In this document: positions 9,028 through 17,725 of the stretch, in pieces
How the letters are laid out: each line of letters opens with the position of its first letter
Position numbering within the stretch: position 1 is the stretch's first letter
Assembly: GCA_963849955.1 (NCBI GenBank)
Contig: CAWKJU010000005.1
Span: 1-64,000, forward strand
Source: CAWFGW01 sp963849955
Lineage (GTDB): Bacteria; Bacteroidota; Bacteroidia; Cytophagales; JAAEPT01
DNA length: 64,000 nucleotides
Direction: 5' to 3'
Made by a program: the position numbers and the translations under genes
The notes under the pieces: generated by a model
Databases searched by the model: none
Told to the model about the DNA's origin: nothing
What the model saw: the letters and a program-made list of their open reading frames with translations, nothing else

Positions 9028-10125
9028 ATGAATACCGCTCTTTTTTTTGAACCTGTAGATGAAAATCTTTTAAAAAATCCATTTCCAAATTCATTTGTTG
9101 ATGCCATCACGGTGTATCACGATGAGATTCCTAATTGGAAAAATTTCGATATCGCCTTATTTACCGTAGGTGTAATTCCTACAACTTTTCGCCAAAAATT
9201 ATATGCACTTAAAAAAGGTACAGGGTTTTTTAAGATAGTGGACTTAGGAAGTCTTAAAGAAGGTTCATCCAAAGAAGATACCAACCAACGACTCGCTGAA
9301 GTGTGCAAAGCAATGCTTGAATCAGAAGTTGTGCCCTTAATAATAGGTAGTAACAACAGTTTGGTTATTGGGCAGTTTGATGGTTATGAAGAATACAAAG
9401 AGCCTATTAGCATCTGTAATGTTGATGCGATGTTCGATTTGGAAGGTGAGGATGTGGAATCAAATTATTTAAAAACAATTTTTAACAGAGGCGAAAACTT
9501 AGCGCATTATGCGCATTTAGCCCATCAAAGTTATTTAGTCAATACCAATGCCTTATCCGTTTTTGAAAAAATGAATTTTGAAGGCGTACGATTAGGTGAA
9601 GTGCGACAAAATATGGAAGAATGTGAACCTATTTTACGAGCCAGTGATATGTTAGTGTTTGATGTCAGCGCAATCAAACATCAGGATTTTCCTGCAAATT
9701 TACATGAGTTGCCTTTCGGACTAAGTCCAGAGGAAGCATGTCAATTGTGTTGGTATGCTGGGTTAAGTAATAAATTAAATTCATTTGGTGTGTATGGCTT
9801 TGATTTAAATAAAGATCAGCATAATTACAGTTCAATGATTTTAGCCACGATGGTATGGTACTTTGTGGAAGGATATTACGCACGGTTGGATGATATGAAC
9901 TTCGAAAGTGACAGTTATTTCAAATACATTGTTTCCTTTGATAAGTCACCGCATGAACTGGTTTTTTACAAACACAAGTCTTCGGGTAAATGGTGGATGT
10001 TGATTGACCCTGAGTTGAAATATAATAGACGACACGTGGTTCCTTGTAGCTATATTGATTATCAAATGGCCAACACCGGTGAACTTCCCGAGCGATGGGT
10101 TAGAGCAAGTGCTCGGATTTTATAG
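9028..10125 (+). CDS. arginase/formimidoylglutamase-family protein lacking metal ligands
   Basis: 365 residues, matching the ureohydrolase fold (arginase, agmatinase, HutG) in length and in the order of core blocks. The three metal-binding motifs are degraded: the GGDHS block reads IGSNNS (about residue 105), the DAHxD block reads VDAMFD (about 132), and the SxDVDxxDP block reads VFDVSAIKHQDFP (about 210). So at least three of the usual six Mn ligands are replaced (His to Asn, His to Met, Asp to Ser). This suggests a non-catalytic member or one with another chemistry. Similar proteins in Bacteroidota are often labelled formimidoylglutamase; I would not assign that activity. The following gene starts one base after the stop. 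Confidence 0.75.
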   Translation: MNTALFFEPVDENLLKNPFPNSFVDAITVYHDEIPNWKNFDIALFTVGVIPTTFRQKLYALKKGTGFFKIVDLGSLKEGSSKEDTNQRLAEVCKAMLESEVVPLIIGSNNSLVIGQFDGYEEYKEPISICNVDAMFDLEGEDVESNYLKTIFNRGENLAHYAHLAHQSYLVNTNALSVFEKMNFEGVRLGEVRQNMEECEPILRASDMLVFDVSAIKHQDFPANLHELPFGLSPEEACQLCWYAGLSNKLNSFGVYGFDLNKDQHNYSSMILATMVWYFVEGYYARLDDMNFESDSYFKYIVSFDKSPHELVFYKHKSSGKWWMLIDPELKYNRRHVVPCSYIDYQMANTGELPERWVRASARIL

Positions 10126-10126
10126 C

Positions 10127-10446
10127 ATGCTAACACGGATAAAATATACTTTCTTAAAACGCTGGGGGCTATATGTCCTGATAATCTATGAGTTATTTGC
10201 AGCTTTTCTATTGCAAACTTTCAATATTAACATCTTATTACCTTGCCCTTTTAAAGCTTTAACGGGGATTGACTGTTGGGGCTGCGGGTTGAGCCGATGC
10301 GGGGCAAGTATGTTAGTAGGGGAATTTGAATCCGCTTTTCACTCACATCATGCAGGGTTTTTATAATTCCAGTTTTAGCAGTATTATTAATTATAGATTT
10401 TATTCAGCTAACTAAAATAAATGATGAAAGAACAGCTATTAAGTAA
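10127..10446 (+). pseudogene. DUF2752 membrane protein, frameshifted in a T-tract
   Basis: ATG at 10127 opens a membrane segment (WGLYVLIIYELFAAFLLQTF) and then the DUF2752 signature CPFKALTGIDCWGCGLSRC. The frame stops at 10364-10366. In the next frame, right behind the T5 run at 10358-10362, the missing tail continues as a second membrane segment (IIPVLAVLLIIDFIQL) to a stop at 10444-10446. A sixth T would join both halves into a normal DUF2752 protein of about 106 residues, whose end would overlap the next gene by 26 bases. DUF2752 function is unknown. A sequencing error in the homopolymer is a serious alternative to a true pseudogene. Confidence 0.7.
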
Positions 10447-11272
10447 CTTAGAATCAAGTGAAAAATTCTCATTTAGTACATGTTTTTCACAATCCTGGAA
10501 ATTATACAAAGACAAAGCAGGAATGTTAATAGGGTTTACTCTGTTGTCATGGCTTATGATTTTTGTAGGTTTTATAATCGTAGGTATTATTCCAATAGTT
10601 GGGTTTATTGCTATACTTATAGCGGGTTACCCTGCAATTTTCGCCTTATATAATGGATTTCTTGTAGTTGCAAGAAAGTATAAAAATGGTGAGCCAGTAG
10701 ATTTTAATGACTTGTTTAAGGGTTTTAAATCACTAGGTAAAATGATTGGGGTTTGGTTTGTTTACATCATTCTTGCACTACCTATGATGGGGCTTTTTTT
10801 CTGGCTATCAGGTTATGCAGAGATTTTTAGCTCAATAATCTCTGGTGGTGGTCAAGATCCCCAAGAAACAATGGCTTGGGTAATGAATTTTTACCAGACT
10901 ATGTGGTGGCTTCAACTAATTATGATGGTATATGCAGCTGTTATTGTTTCCGTCTTTTTTTATGCTGTTCCCATAATTGTGGATACAGACCTTTCCATTT
11001 CTGAATCGTTTGAGTTAGCATTAAAGGCATTTACTAAAAATATGGTTCCTATTATTCTGTTTAACACTTTAGCATTTTTCGGTATGTATGCAGCAATGTT
11101 GCCTTGTTTTTTAGGGTTGTTGGTTTATCTTCCAATGATGTATTTTATCATGTTTAATGCTTATAATAATGCTTTTAACCCTTATGGACAAAGTACTTTT
11201 AAAGATAAAATTGATGAGTTTGGTGAATCCCAAATGGATATAAATACCGAATCTCAAGAAGGAAATTATTAA
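10421..11272 (+). CDS. polytopic membrane protein of unknown function
   Basis: 283 residues. A soluble N-terminus (FSFSTCFSQSWKLYKDKAG) is followed by several strongly hydrophobic segments around residues 33-75, 105-130, 165-190 and 210-245, with a Gly/Pro-rich pattern (GFIIVGIIPIVGFIAIL) and an amphipathic SISESFELALKAFTKN between helices. The layout resembles the DUF975 / glycerophosphodiesterase-membrane-domain superfamily of integral membrane proteins, but I cannot name a family securely. Two adjacent ATGs (10421, 10424) are possible starts. It overlaps the repaired end of the DUF2752 gene, so the two may be coupled. Confidence 0.75.
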   Translation: MMKEQLLSNLESSEKFSFSTCFSQSWKLYKDKAGMLIGFTLLSWLMIFVGFIIVGIIPIVGFIAILIAGYPAIFALYNGFLVVARKYKNGEPVDFNDLFKGFKSLGKMIGVWFVYIILALPMMGLFFWLSGYAEIFSSIISGGGQDPQETMAWVMNFYQTMWWLQLIMMVYAAVIVSVFFYAVPIIVDTDLSISESFELALKAFTKNMVPIILFNTLAFFGMYAAMLPCFLGLLVYLPMMYFIMFNAYNNAFNPYGQSTFKDKIDEFGESQMDINTESQEGNY

Positions 11273-11285
11273 AAAAGTCATAATT

Positions 11286-11320
11286 ATCGCCCACATTGAG
11301 TTGGTGGGCGATATCGTTTT
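11286..11320. terminator. bidirectional terminator between convergent genes
   Basis: Perfect 9-bp stem ATCGCCCAC (11286-11294) / GTGGGCGAT (11304-11312), followed by a T-rich run on the plus side and preceded by A-rich sequence that serves the minus strand. It lies between the stop at 11272 and the convergent DUF58 gene ending at 11320. Confidence 0.8.
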
Positions 11321-12654
11321 TAAATCAACCCTCTTGATTTTAACTCCAGGTATTTGTTAACAGTATTTAAGGTGAGGTTTTGAGGTTCTGTTAATAGTGT
11401 TTGAATACCATATTTATTCAGCTCTCTTGAGATCAACTCTTTATCTTGTCTATATTTTTCAGCTAGGGTCTTTTCATAAATTTGCTCTATAGTCTGTGCT
11501 TTTGTTTCAATTTTTCGATTGAGTTCAGAATTTTGGAAGAAGATCACTACAAGCAAATGATCTTTTGCTATGCTTCTTAAATAGGGAAGTTGTCTTTTCA
11601 TTCCCACTACGGACTCAAAGTTAGTGTACAAAAACAGTAAACTTCTCCGTTTAATGTTTGACTTAATATTTCTGTATAGACGGGCAAAGTCAGATTCTTG
11701 ATAGCGAGTTTGTTGTTTATATAGCGTTTCCAGAATCAGGTTCATTTGAGAGCTTTTGTTTCCTGCTGGAACGATATTGCCTATTAAGTTTGAAAAGGTG
11801 ATGAGCCCCGCTTTATCCTGCTTACGAATACTAACACTTGATAATACGAGCGATGCATTGATCGCATAGTCGACTAAACTTAAACCATCAAAGGGCATTT
11901 TCATATTTCGACCTTTATCAATCAGAGAAAAAATTTGCTGTGATTTTTCATCTTCATATTGATTAACCATCAACTGATTATGTCTTGCTGTTGCCTTCCA
12001 GTTTACAGCTCTAAAATCATCGCCTAAGGTATATTCTTTGATTTGCTCGAACTCTCTGTTCTGACCAATGTTCCGTATTTTTTTAACCCCAATTTGATCC
12101 AGTCGATTAGAAAAAGCCATTAATTCAAACTTTTTTAATTGAATAAAAGATGGATATACACCAACCGTAGTTTTTTGATCAATGGTATATCTTTTTTGAA
12201 TTAAGCCTAGAGCTGTGTTTACATATATGTTGATATTTCCGAATTCATATTCTCCTCGCTCTGTCGGCCGTAAGCTATATTCAATTTTTTGTTCTGAATT
12301 GGCTAAGATGGTAGTCTTAAAAGAATTCTCCCGCTGCTGGTATTGGTAAGGTACTTCATCTATTATTTCAAGTTGAAGTTTTAATTTATAGGTGTTTGTT
12401 ATTTTAATAAATACATGGTTAACATCACCATTGGAAAGCTTGTCCTGCACTATTCTTATGGCATCGACCCCATTTTTATTTGTGAATAGCAGAAGGATAT
12501 CGATGAGAAGAATTGACAATAAGCAATATAAAAGTACCTTGGCAACTGAATAAATAATTGTGTAAGGAAAACCTAGAATAAATAGTAGGACTAGACTAAC
12601 TAATACAATTAATAGACGAGTTGATAGGTAAATATTTTTGAAGAATTTAATCAT
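11320..12654 (-). CDS. DUF58 domain-containing protein
   Basis: 444 residues. Two hydrophobic segments lie at about residues 10-50, then a beta-rich region, then the DUF58 core with the signature GDDFRAVNWKATARHNQL (about residues 210-230), followed by a von Willebrand A-like part (IFSLIDKGRNM at the DxS-like site position, degenerate here). DUF58 proteins are regularly encoded with MoxR ATPases and are thought to act with them in complex assembly or cell-envelope stress; the exact role is unknown. It overlaps the MoxR gene by 4 bases and is the last gene of a five-gene operon. Confidence 0.9.
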   Translation of the reverse strand: MIKFFKNIYLSTRLLIVLVSLVLLFILGFPYTIIYSVAKVLLYCLLSILLIDILLLFTNKNGVDAIRIVQDKLSNGDVNHVFIKITNTYKLKLQLEIIDEVPYQYQQRENSFKTTILANSEQKIEYSLRPTERGEYEFGNINIYVNTALGLIQKRYTIDQKTTVGVYPSFIQLKKFELMAFSNRLDQIGVKKIRNIGQNREFEQIKEYTLGDDFRAVNWKATARHNQLMVNQYEDEKSQQIFSLIDKGRNMKMPFDGLSLVDYAINASLVLSSVSIRKQDKAGLITFSNLIGNIVPAGNKSSQMNLILETLYKQQTRYQESDFARLYRNIKSNIKRRSLLFLYTNFESVVGMKRQLPYLRSIAKDHLLVVIFFQNSELNRKIETKAQTIEQIYEKTLAEKYRQDKELISRELNKYGIQTLLTEPQNLTLNTVNKYLELKSRGLI

Positions 12655-13634
12655 CGTGGAATCTCGATGTTATTAATTATTTCTTCAATGATTTGTCTTC
12701 CAGTTATTGATTCCATCTCTTTTTCAGGTGTCACCACCACGCGGTGAATTAATACTGATGGAGTAACTAGTTTAATGTCTTCTGGAGTAACAAAGTCTCG
12801 TCCACGTATTGCCGCAATTGCTTTGGAGCTGTTGAGAATAGCAATAGAGGCCCGGGGAGAAGCTCCTAAATAGAGTGAAGGATTGTTTCTAGTCTTTTCA
12901 ACTATTTGGGCAATATATTTAATCAGGGGGCTTTCAATGTGTATTTCTTGTACCTTGTCGCGGTAATCTTTGAGTTTTTCAGCGCTAATCACTGGAGCAA
13001 TTTTATTAAAGTCTACATTGTTTTTTCGTTGATGAACTCCAGTTATGATTGCTATTTCTTCTTCTAAATTAGGGTAGTTTACCTCTATTTTAAACATAAA
13101 GCGATCGAGTTGTGCCTCAGGTAATCGGTAGGTACCTTCTTGCTCAACAGGGTTTTGTGTGGCCACGACTATAAACGGATATGCAAGTTTGTATTCCTTG
13201 CCATCTGCGGTTATTTGTCGTTCTTCCATTGCTTCAAACAAAGCAGCTTGGGTTTTTGCTGGTGCACGATTTATTTCATCAATTAATACGATGTTTGAAA
13301 ATATAGGTCCTTTTCTAAACTCAAACTCGTTTACTTTTTGATTGAATATGGCGGTACCTAATACATCAGAAGGCATTAGGTCAGGAGTAAATTGAATCCG
13401 GCTAAAGTCAACAGAAATGGTTTTAGAAAATAGTTTTGAAGTCAATGTTTTAGCTACACCAGGAACACCTTCCATTAAAATATGGCCATCGGCAAGTAGC
13501 GCTGCGGCTATTAAATCAACCATTTCGGCTTGTCCGATGATTATTTTTCCAATTTCATATTTTATTTTTTCTATTGCTTCACGCAATTCGTTTAAATCAA
13601 TTCTTTGTTCAAACGAAGGGGTTATTTCTTCCAT
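12651..13634 (-). CDS. MoxR family AAA+ ATPase
   Basis: 327 residues, standard MoxR length. Walker A is GVPGVAKT (about residues 56-63), Walker B ILIDEINRAP, with the MoxR-specific FEAMEERQIT and the sensor region VVATQNPVEQEGTYRLPEAQLDRF (shown here only in part: ATQNPVEQEGTYRLPEAQ). The C-terminal lid has LGASPRASIA. MoxR ATPases are chaperone-like and act with vWA or DUF58 partners, here the next gene. It shares one base with the upstream DUF4350 gene and four with DUF58, which indicates translational coupling. Confidence 0.95.
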   Translation of the reverse strand: MEEITPSFEQRIDLNELREAIEKIKYEIGKIIIGQAEMVDLIAAALLADGHILMEGVPGVAKTLTSKLFSKTISVDFSRIQFTPDLMPSDVLGTAIFNQKVNEFEFRKGPIFSNIVLIDEINRAPAKTQAALFEAMEERQITADGKEYKLAYPFIVVATQNPVEQEGTYRLPEAQLDRFMFKIEVNYPNLEEEIAIITGVHQRKNNVDFNKIAPVISAEKLKDYRDKVQEIHIESPLIKYIAQIVEKTRNNPSLYLGASPRASIAILNSSKAIAAIRGRDFVTPEDIKLVTPSVLIHRVVVTPEKEMESITGRQIIEEIINNIEIPR

Positions 13635-14998
13635 TATTTTTGAGTTTCATTAATGAATTTATCGACTGTCTTATTAAGCGCGAGGAGTTCCTCATCACTT
13701 ACTTTTTCTTTGGTAGCAAGTTCATGGGTGAAAGCAAATATGTGCTTTAACCGATCCTGATCAATTTGAGTTTGTTCCGATAGCTTGGTGTAGAAGTCTT
13801 CCTTCTTATCAATCGGATTGAGCTTAAATTTTGAGCGGATATAATCATAAAAAAAGGTTACTTTTTTACGTGCTATATTCGATTTTTCACCTCTTTGTAG
13901 GTAGAGTTGACTCATGGTTTCTATATACTCGATTGTCTTGTTGGTCGGTAATTGGTAAAGCGGAATTAGTCGCTGTCTCCGTTTCATTCCAAAGAGCATA
14001 AAGATCACCATCGTAGAAATCGCTAAAATTAAAGCCCACTTTAACGCAGGTTCCGACATGATGAATTGAAAATAAGAATATCCTGAAGAGGAATTTTCAA
14101 AGCTTCTGTATTCATTACCCCAATAAGTGTCTTCAACGGGTAAATGACTTAGTGTTTTTGAAAGGTATTTTTGGTTATCTGCATGTAATAGGTGATAGTT
14201 GGTAAAAACTATGGGTGTACTGGATAAAATGAATGCTCCTTTTCCGTAATTTATTTTAAGTAGTACGGGTTGATCAAAATTGTTTTTTGCTAATACTTTG
14301 ATGTCTTCTGTTTCAATGACATTAAAGTAAGATTCTCCAGTATAATTTTTTAGCGGAAATTCATGGTCATCATACAAAATGGATATGGAATCAGATTTTG
14401 CAACAATCATTTGACTAATTGGTATTTTTAAAAATGGTTGAAAAGCATCAATGGTGTTACTAGTAATAAATGCATGATTACCAGAATACACATGAAACAA
14501 AAGCGCTTTTCTGTCAAAGTCATTCAGGTAAAAATTGTTTCCTATATAGATAACGTTGAATTTTTTATGGTCATCAGTAAGAGCTAACGTTTCCAGTTCA
14601 TCATAAAAAGCATCATTCAATTGAATATTAGAGGTGTCAGTAATAGGACTGGTTATAGAACTACTATCAAGTAACGAATCTATTTCAAACCAAAAATTTG
14701 AATCATCATTCGTGTTATTTTCTTCCTCATCTTGAGCTTCTAAGTTGTTTGTCAAAACCAAGACTTCTTCTTCATATTGTTTAAAAATGCTACTTGTTAA
14801 CTCTCCAAGTCGTTTGTTTGGAAATAATGCAGGGAGCGCATCTTTCACTAACTTACACCCATAAGGGTTTTTGTCCAGCTTCGAATAAGTTGGATGCCAA
14901 TTATGTGGTTTTTTACCATTTATTTCAGCAATCACTAAAATGATAAACAGCAGGAATAAACCTACAACTACGCCTAATATAAGAGGTGTTTTCTTCAA
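13634..14998 (-). CDS. DUF4350 domain-containing membrane protein
   Basis: 454 residues. An N-terminal membrane anchor (LILGVVVGLFLLFIILVIA) is followed by a short NWHPTYSKLDKNPYGCK stretch typical of the family, a large extracytoplasmic domain containing VIYIGNNFYLNDFDRKALLFH (a Rossmann-like DUF4350 core), and a second membrane segment (ALKWALILAISTMVIFMLFG, about residue 330) with a basic cytoplasmic tail. It is the third gene of the SpoIIM-DUF4129-DUF4350-MoxR-DUF58 operon. Function is unknown; the conserved neighbourhood implies a membrane complex with the MoxR ATPase. Confidence 0.85.
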   Translation of the reverse strand: MKKTPLILGVVVGLFLLFIILVIAEINGKKPHNWHPTYSKLDKNPYGCKLVKDALPALFPNKRLGELTSSIFKQYEEEVLVLTNNLEAQDEEENNTNDDSNFWFEIDSLLDSSSITSPITDTSNIQLNDAFYDELETLALTDDHKKFNVIYIGNNFYLNDFDRKALLFHVYSGNHAFITSNTIDAFQPFLKIPISQMIVAKSDSISILYDDHEFPLKNYTGESYFNVIETEDIKVLAKNNFDQPVLLKINYGKGAFILSSTPIVFTNYHLLHADNQKYLSKTLSHLPVEDTYWGNEYRSFENSSSGYSYFQFIMSEPALKWALILAISTMVIFMLFGMKRRQRLIPLYQLPTNKTIEYIETMSQLYLQRGEKSNIARKKVTFFYDYIRSKFKLNPIDKKEDFYTKLSEQTQIDQDRLKHIFAFTHELATKEKVSDEELLALNKTVDKFINETQK

Positions 14999-14999
14999 C

Positions 15000-15671
15000 T
15001 TAGTTCATTTTATTTACCTCTAGAATTATTTTTTTGAATTCAGGCTCTATACTTAGATATAACTCTTTGGATATGATAAAATCGCCATACCATGCATATT
15101 CATAGAGGAAGGTGGTTTTAGAGAATGCCTTTTCAAGTATATGACTTCTCATTTCAAGCAGATATTCATGATTAGTTTTGTCTAACTCCCATATTATAAG
15201 GTTCTTCAGCGACATTTCTTTTAACAAGTTGAGGTAAAGAAATCGAATAGCTATTCTATAGTTTTGCTGTTGCAGTGCTTCTTGCACTTTTAAGGCAAAG
15301 TCGATAGTTTCAATATGTTCCGTATTATAGATGTCAATGGATTCCGTGTCTTTTTTATTTCTGATAAACCCTGCGTCTGATTTTGATATAAAGTAGAAAA
15401 GCCCAACAATTAAAGCGATGATAATTGCAATTGAAATAATTTTACCAAAGACTGTTGAGAAAAATTCTAAAAACGCTGCAATACCTCTCATTAACCACCC
15501 TGGTTGATAAGGTGATTCAACTTTGTCGTAGTTATAACTAGCATCGTTTTTCCACTTACTAATTTGCTCCTGATCAAAAGAGCGTTCATTATAGTTTAAT
15601 GTGGAAGAAAAACTTGCCACAGAAAAAGAAATGGTAATTAATAAGATGAGGTGGTATAGTCTAAATCTCAT
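15000..15671 (-). CDS. DUF4129 domain-containing membrane protein
   Basis: 223 residues: signal or N-terminal hydrophobic segment, a short extracytoplasmic loop with SFDQEQISKWKNDASYNYD, a transmembrane helix (IISIAIIIALIVGLFYFISK, about residues 80-100), then a cytoplasmic helical domain with NYRIAIRFLYLNLLKEMS and WYGDF near the end, typical of DUF4129. In actinobacteria and Bacteroidota this domain accompanies MoxR/DUF58 clusters. It overlaps SpoIIM by 11 bases and ends one base before the DUF4350 start. Role unknown. Confidence 0.85.
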   Translation of the reverse strand: MRFRLYHLILLITISFSVASFSSTLNYNERSFDQEQISKWKNDASYNYDKVESPYQPGWLMRGIAAFLEFFSTVFGKIISIAIIIALIVGLFYFISKSDAGFIRNKKDTESIDIYNTEHIETIDFALKVQEALQQQNYRIAIRFLYLNLLKEMSLKNLIIWELDKTNHEYLLEMRSHILEKAFSKTTFLYEYAWYGDFIISKELYLSIEPEFKKIILEVNKMN

Positions 15672-16623
15672 TGTTTTCTTTTTTGAGTTTTAGAGGGTAA
15701 AAAACAAAATAATACAGTACAAATGCTGCGGAACTTATAATTATTAGAAGTCTAATTGACCAATGGCTGTCGGTAAGCCGGGTAACAAAACTTTCTAAAA
15801 AACCAGCTATAATAATGAGCGGTATAATTCCTAAGAATATTTTTGACGATTTTTTAGCCCCGGCAATTAATGATAATTTCCTCGAGTAGGTACCAGGAAA
15901 CAAAATGCTATTTCCTAATACTATGCCGGCAGCCCCAGCTATTATAATACATGAAATCTCAATGGTACCGTGGATCCAAATAGTGAGGAAAGAGGTCGTT
16001 AAAAGCCCTTTTTTAAAGAAAAACCACTGGAATGCTCCAAGCATCACTCCGTTTCTAAATAGAAACCAATACGAACCAAAGGAAATAAAAAAACCAGATA
16101 GGAAGGTGTAAAACGATACCCGTATATTGTTAGTAGTAATACTAAAGAACATAGAACCACTATCAGCATCCTTATAAATCGCCATAGGGTCACCTTTTTC
16201 AATATTATCCAAGGTTGTCTCCACATATTGGTCGCCTAAAATTATTCGAGGGAAATTATCGTCATAGGAAGTGGAAACTACACCGATAAGACAACTAAGA
16301 GTAAAAAACACAAAGGAATACAGTAATTGCTTATGAACAGAACTGAAAGTAAGGGGCAGCTCGTATTTCCAAAAATTTACAAATCGATTAGATTTCTCTT
16401 TTTTGTTCTTATAAATGGCTTCATAGATGTTCGAAGCTAACCCATTAAGATAAATTTCAGTTTTACTTTCAGGGTAATTAGTTCGAGCATACGCAAGATC
16501 ATCATTTAGTTCAATGAATAAGTTTGCTAACTTATCTGGATCGTTTTTGCCACCAGAGGCCAGCATTACTTCTACATCGCGCCATTTCGCTTCATTCCTT
16601 TTAAGAAATACAACCTCCCTCAT
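15661..16623 (-). CDS. SpoIIM-like (stage II sporulation protein M) membrane protein
   Basis: 320 residues. The soluble N-terminus (FLKRNEAKWRDVEVML, then LNDDLAYARTNYP) and the five or so membrane segments with FWKYELPLTF, NNIRVSFYTFLSGFF and WIHGTIEISCIIIAGAAG are characteristic of the SpoIIM/DUF95 family. The organism need not sporulate: this family is widespread in non-sporulating Bacteroidota next to MoxR clusters. It is the first gene of its operon and is divergent from the RDD gene, with 42 bases between them, so a shared regulatory region is likely. Confidence 0.9.
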   Translation of the reverse strand: MREVVFLKRNEAKWRDVEVMLASGGKNDPDKLANLFIELNDDLAYARTNYPESKTEIYLNGLASNIYEAIYKNKKEKSNRFVNFWKYELPLTFSSVHKQLLYSFVFFTLSCLIGVVSTSYDDNFPRIILGDQYVETTLDNIEKGDPMAIYKDADSGSMFFSITTNNIRVSFYTFLSGFFISFGSYWFLFRNGVMLGAFQWFFFKKGLLTTSFLTIWIHGTIEISCIIIAGAAGIVLGNSILFPGTYSRKLSLIAGAKKSSKIFLGIIPLIIIAGFLESFVTRLTDSHWSIRLLIIISSAAFVLYYFVFYPLKLKKENNEI

Positions 16624-16665
16624 GAAAAATAATTATCTTGTCAAAAGTTAGAAAAAAAGCCCACA

Positions 16666-17490
16666 ATGGCAAAGATTCAGATAGAAACAACCCAAAACGT
16701 TCTTTTAGATTTTCAGCTAGGAGATGTAGGCGAACGAATAGGGGCTGGACTTATTGATATTTTATTCATTGTCATGTATTGTTTTATAGCGGGCATCACG
16801 TTCAGTTGGATTTTTTCAGTTTCGGTTTTCAATTCCTTTTCATCTTCGTTTGTGCTTTATTATCTTTTATTTGGCTTACCTATCCTGTTTTATTATCCAA
16901 TGTTTGAATTTTTATGGAACGGTGCTACTCCAGGTAAACGCGTTCTTAAATTGAAAGTCTTACGCGTAGACGGAGTTAAACCGACATTAGGCGATTTTAT
17001 ATTGAGATGGGTTTTTAGAACACTTGATGTAAATGGCATGTTTTTATTTTTGATCATCTTTATCAATAGTATGGATAAGAATGAACTAACGGGATTAGCA
17101 GTGTTTAGCTATATTTTTCCTATCCCAATAATTGGTATGTCATTTATGATTTTCACTCAAAACAATCAGCGTCTAGGCGATTTAGTTGCCAAAACAGTTG
17201 TGGTCAAAACTAAAAAAAGAGCTTCCCTTGAAGATACTTTATTAGAGAGCTTAGAAAAACAATATGTACCGAAAATTCATAACGTTTTACAACTATCTGA
17301 TCGTGATATTAGAACGATAAAAGAAGCTCTGGATCATTATGAGAAAAGTAACGATGATAAACACGTGACCATTTTAGCTCAAAAAGCTACTCAGATTCTT
17401 AATGTGAAAATAAAGGCCAAGCCTGATACTTTATTAAGGATAATTTTAAAAGATTATAATAAATTAGCCACCGAAGCTGATGTTTTCTAA
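16666..17490 (+). CDS. RDD family membrane protein
   Basis: 274 residues. The RDD domain covers the N-terminal two thirds: LGDVGERIGAGLIDILFIVMY (only partly quoted here as GERIGAGLIDILFIV), a long hydrophobic stretch, then WNGATPGKRVLKLKVLRVDG and GDFILRWVFRTLD, and a last helix before NNQRLGDLVAKTVVVKTKK. The C-terminal 80 residues are soluble and helical. RDD proteins are often found with SpoIIM and MoxR clusters, as here. Function is unknown, with transport suggested for some homologues. It overlaps the cytochrome b5-like gene by 11 bases. Confidence 0.9.
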   Translation: MAKIQIETTQNVLLDFQLGDVGERIGAGLIDILFIVMYCFIAGITFSWIFSVSVFNSFSSSFVLYYLLFGLPILFYYPMFEFLWNGATPGKRVLKLKVLRVDGVKPTLGDFILRWVFRTLDVNGMFLFLIIFINSMDKNELTGLAVFSYIFPIPIIGMSFMIFTQNNQRLGDLVAKTVVVKTKKRASLEDTLLESLEKQYVPKIHNVLQLSDRDIRTIKEALDHYEKSNDDKHVTILAQKATQILNVKIKAKPDTLLRIILKDYNKLATEADVF

Positions 17491-17725
17491 AAAATTACCT
17501 TCAATTTCGAAAGCTCAACTATCTCTGCGGAATGGTCAAGACAAGCCGGAAGTTTGGGTTGCCTATAAAGGGTTGGTTTATGATGTTACTAAATCAAAAC
17601 TCTGGAGAAATGGTAAACATTATGAACATTGGGCTGGACAAGATTTAACGAGCGAAATGATTGATGCCCCGCATACCGAATTTGTGTTTGATAAGTTTGA
17701 AGTAATTGGTAATTTAATTCAATGA
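17480..17725 (+). CDS. small cytochrome b5-like heme/steroid-binding protein
   Basis: 81 residues. It carries the short prokaryotic b5-like pattern: PEVWVAYKGLVYDVTKSKLW, then GKHYEHWAGQDLT and APHTEFVFDKFEVIGNL. The canonical HPGG heme-ligand motif is not present, but the His residues in GKHYEH and APH sit where this short family keeps them. A soluble cytosolic protein binding heme or a hydrophobic ligand is the usual reading; the substrate is unknown. It overlaps the RDD gene by 11 bases and the kinase gene by 4 bases, so the genes are translated together. Confidence 0.8.
   Translation: MFSKKLPSISKAQLSLRNGQDKPEVWVAYKGLVYDVTKSKLWRNGKHYEHWAGQDLTSEMIDAPHTEFVFDKFEVIGNLIQ

Noticed and set aside
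9028..10125. Calling this gene an active formimidoylglutamase (hutG)
   Set aside because: Key metal ligands are missing, so the annotation by family alone would be misleading.
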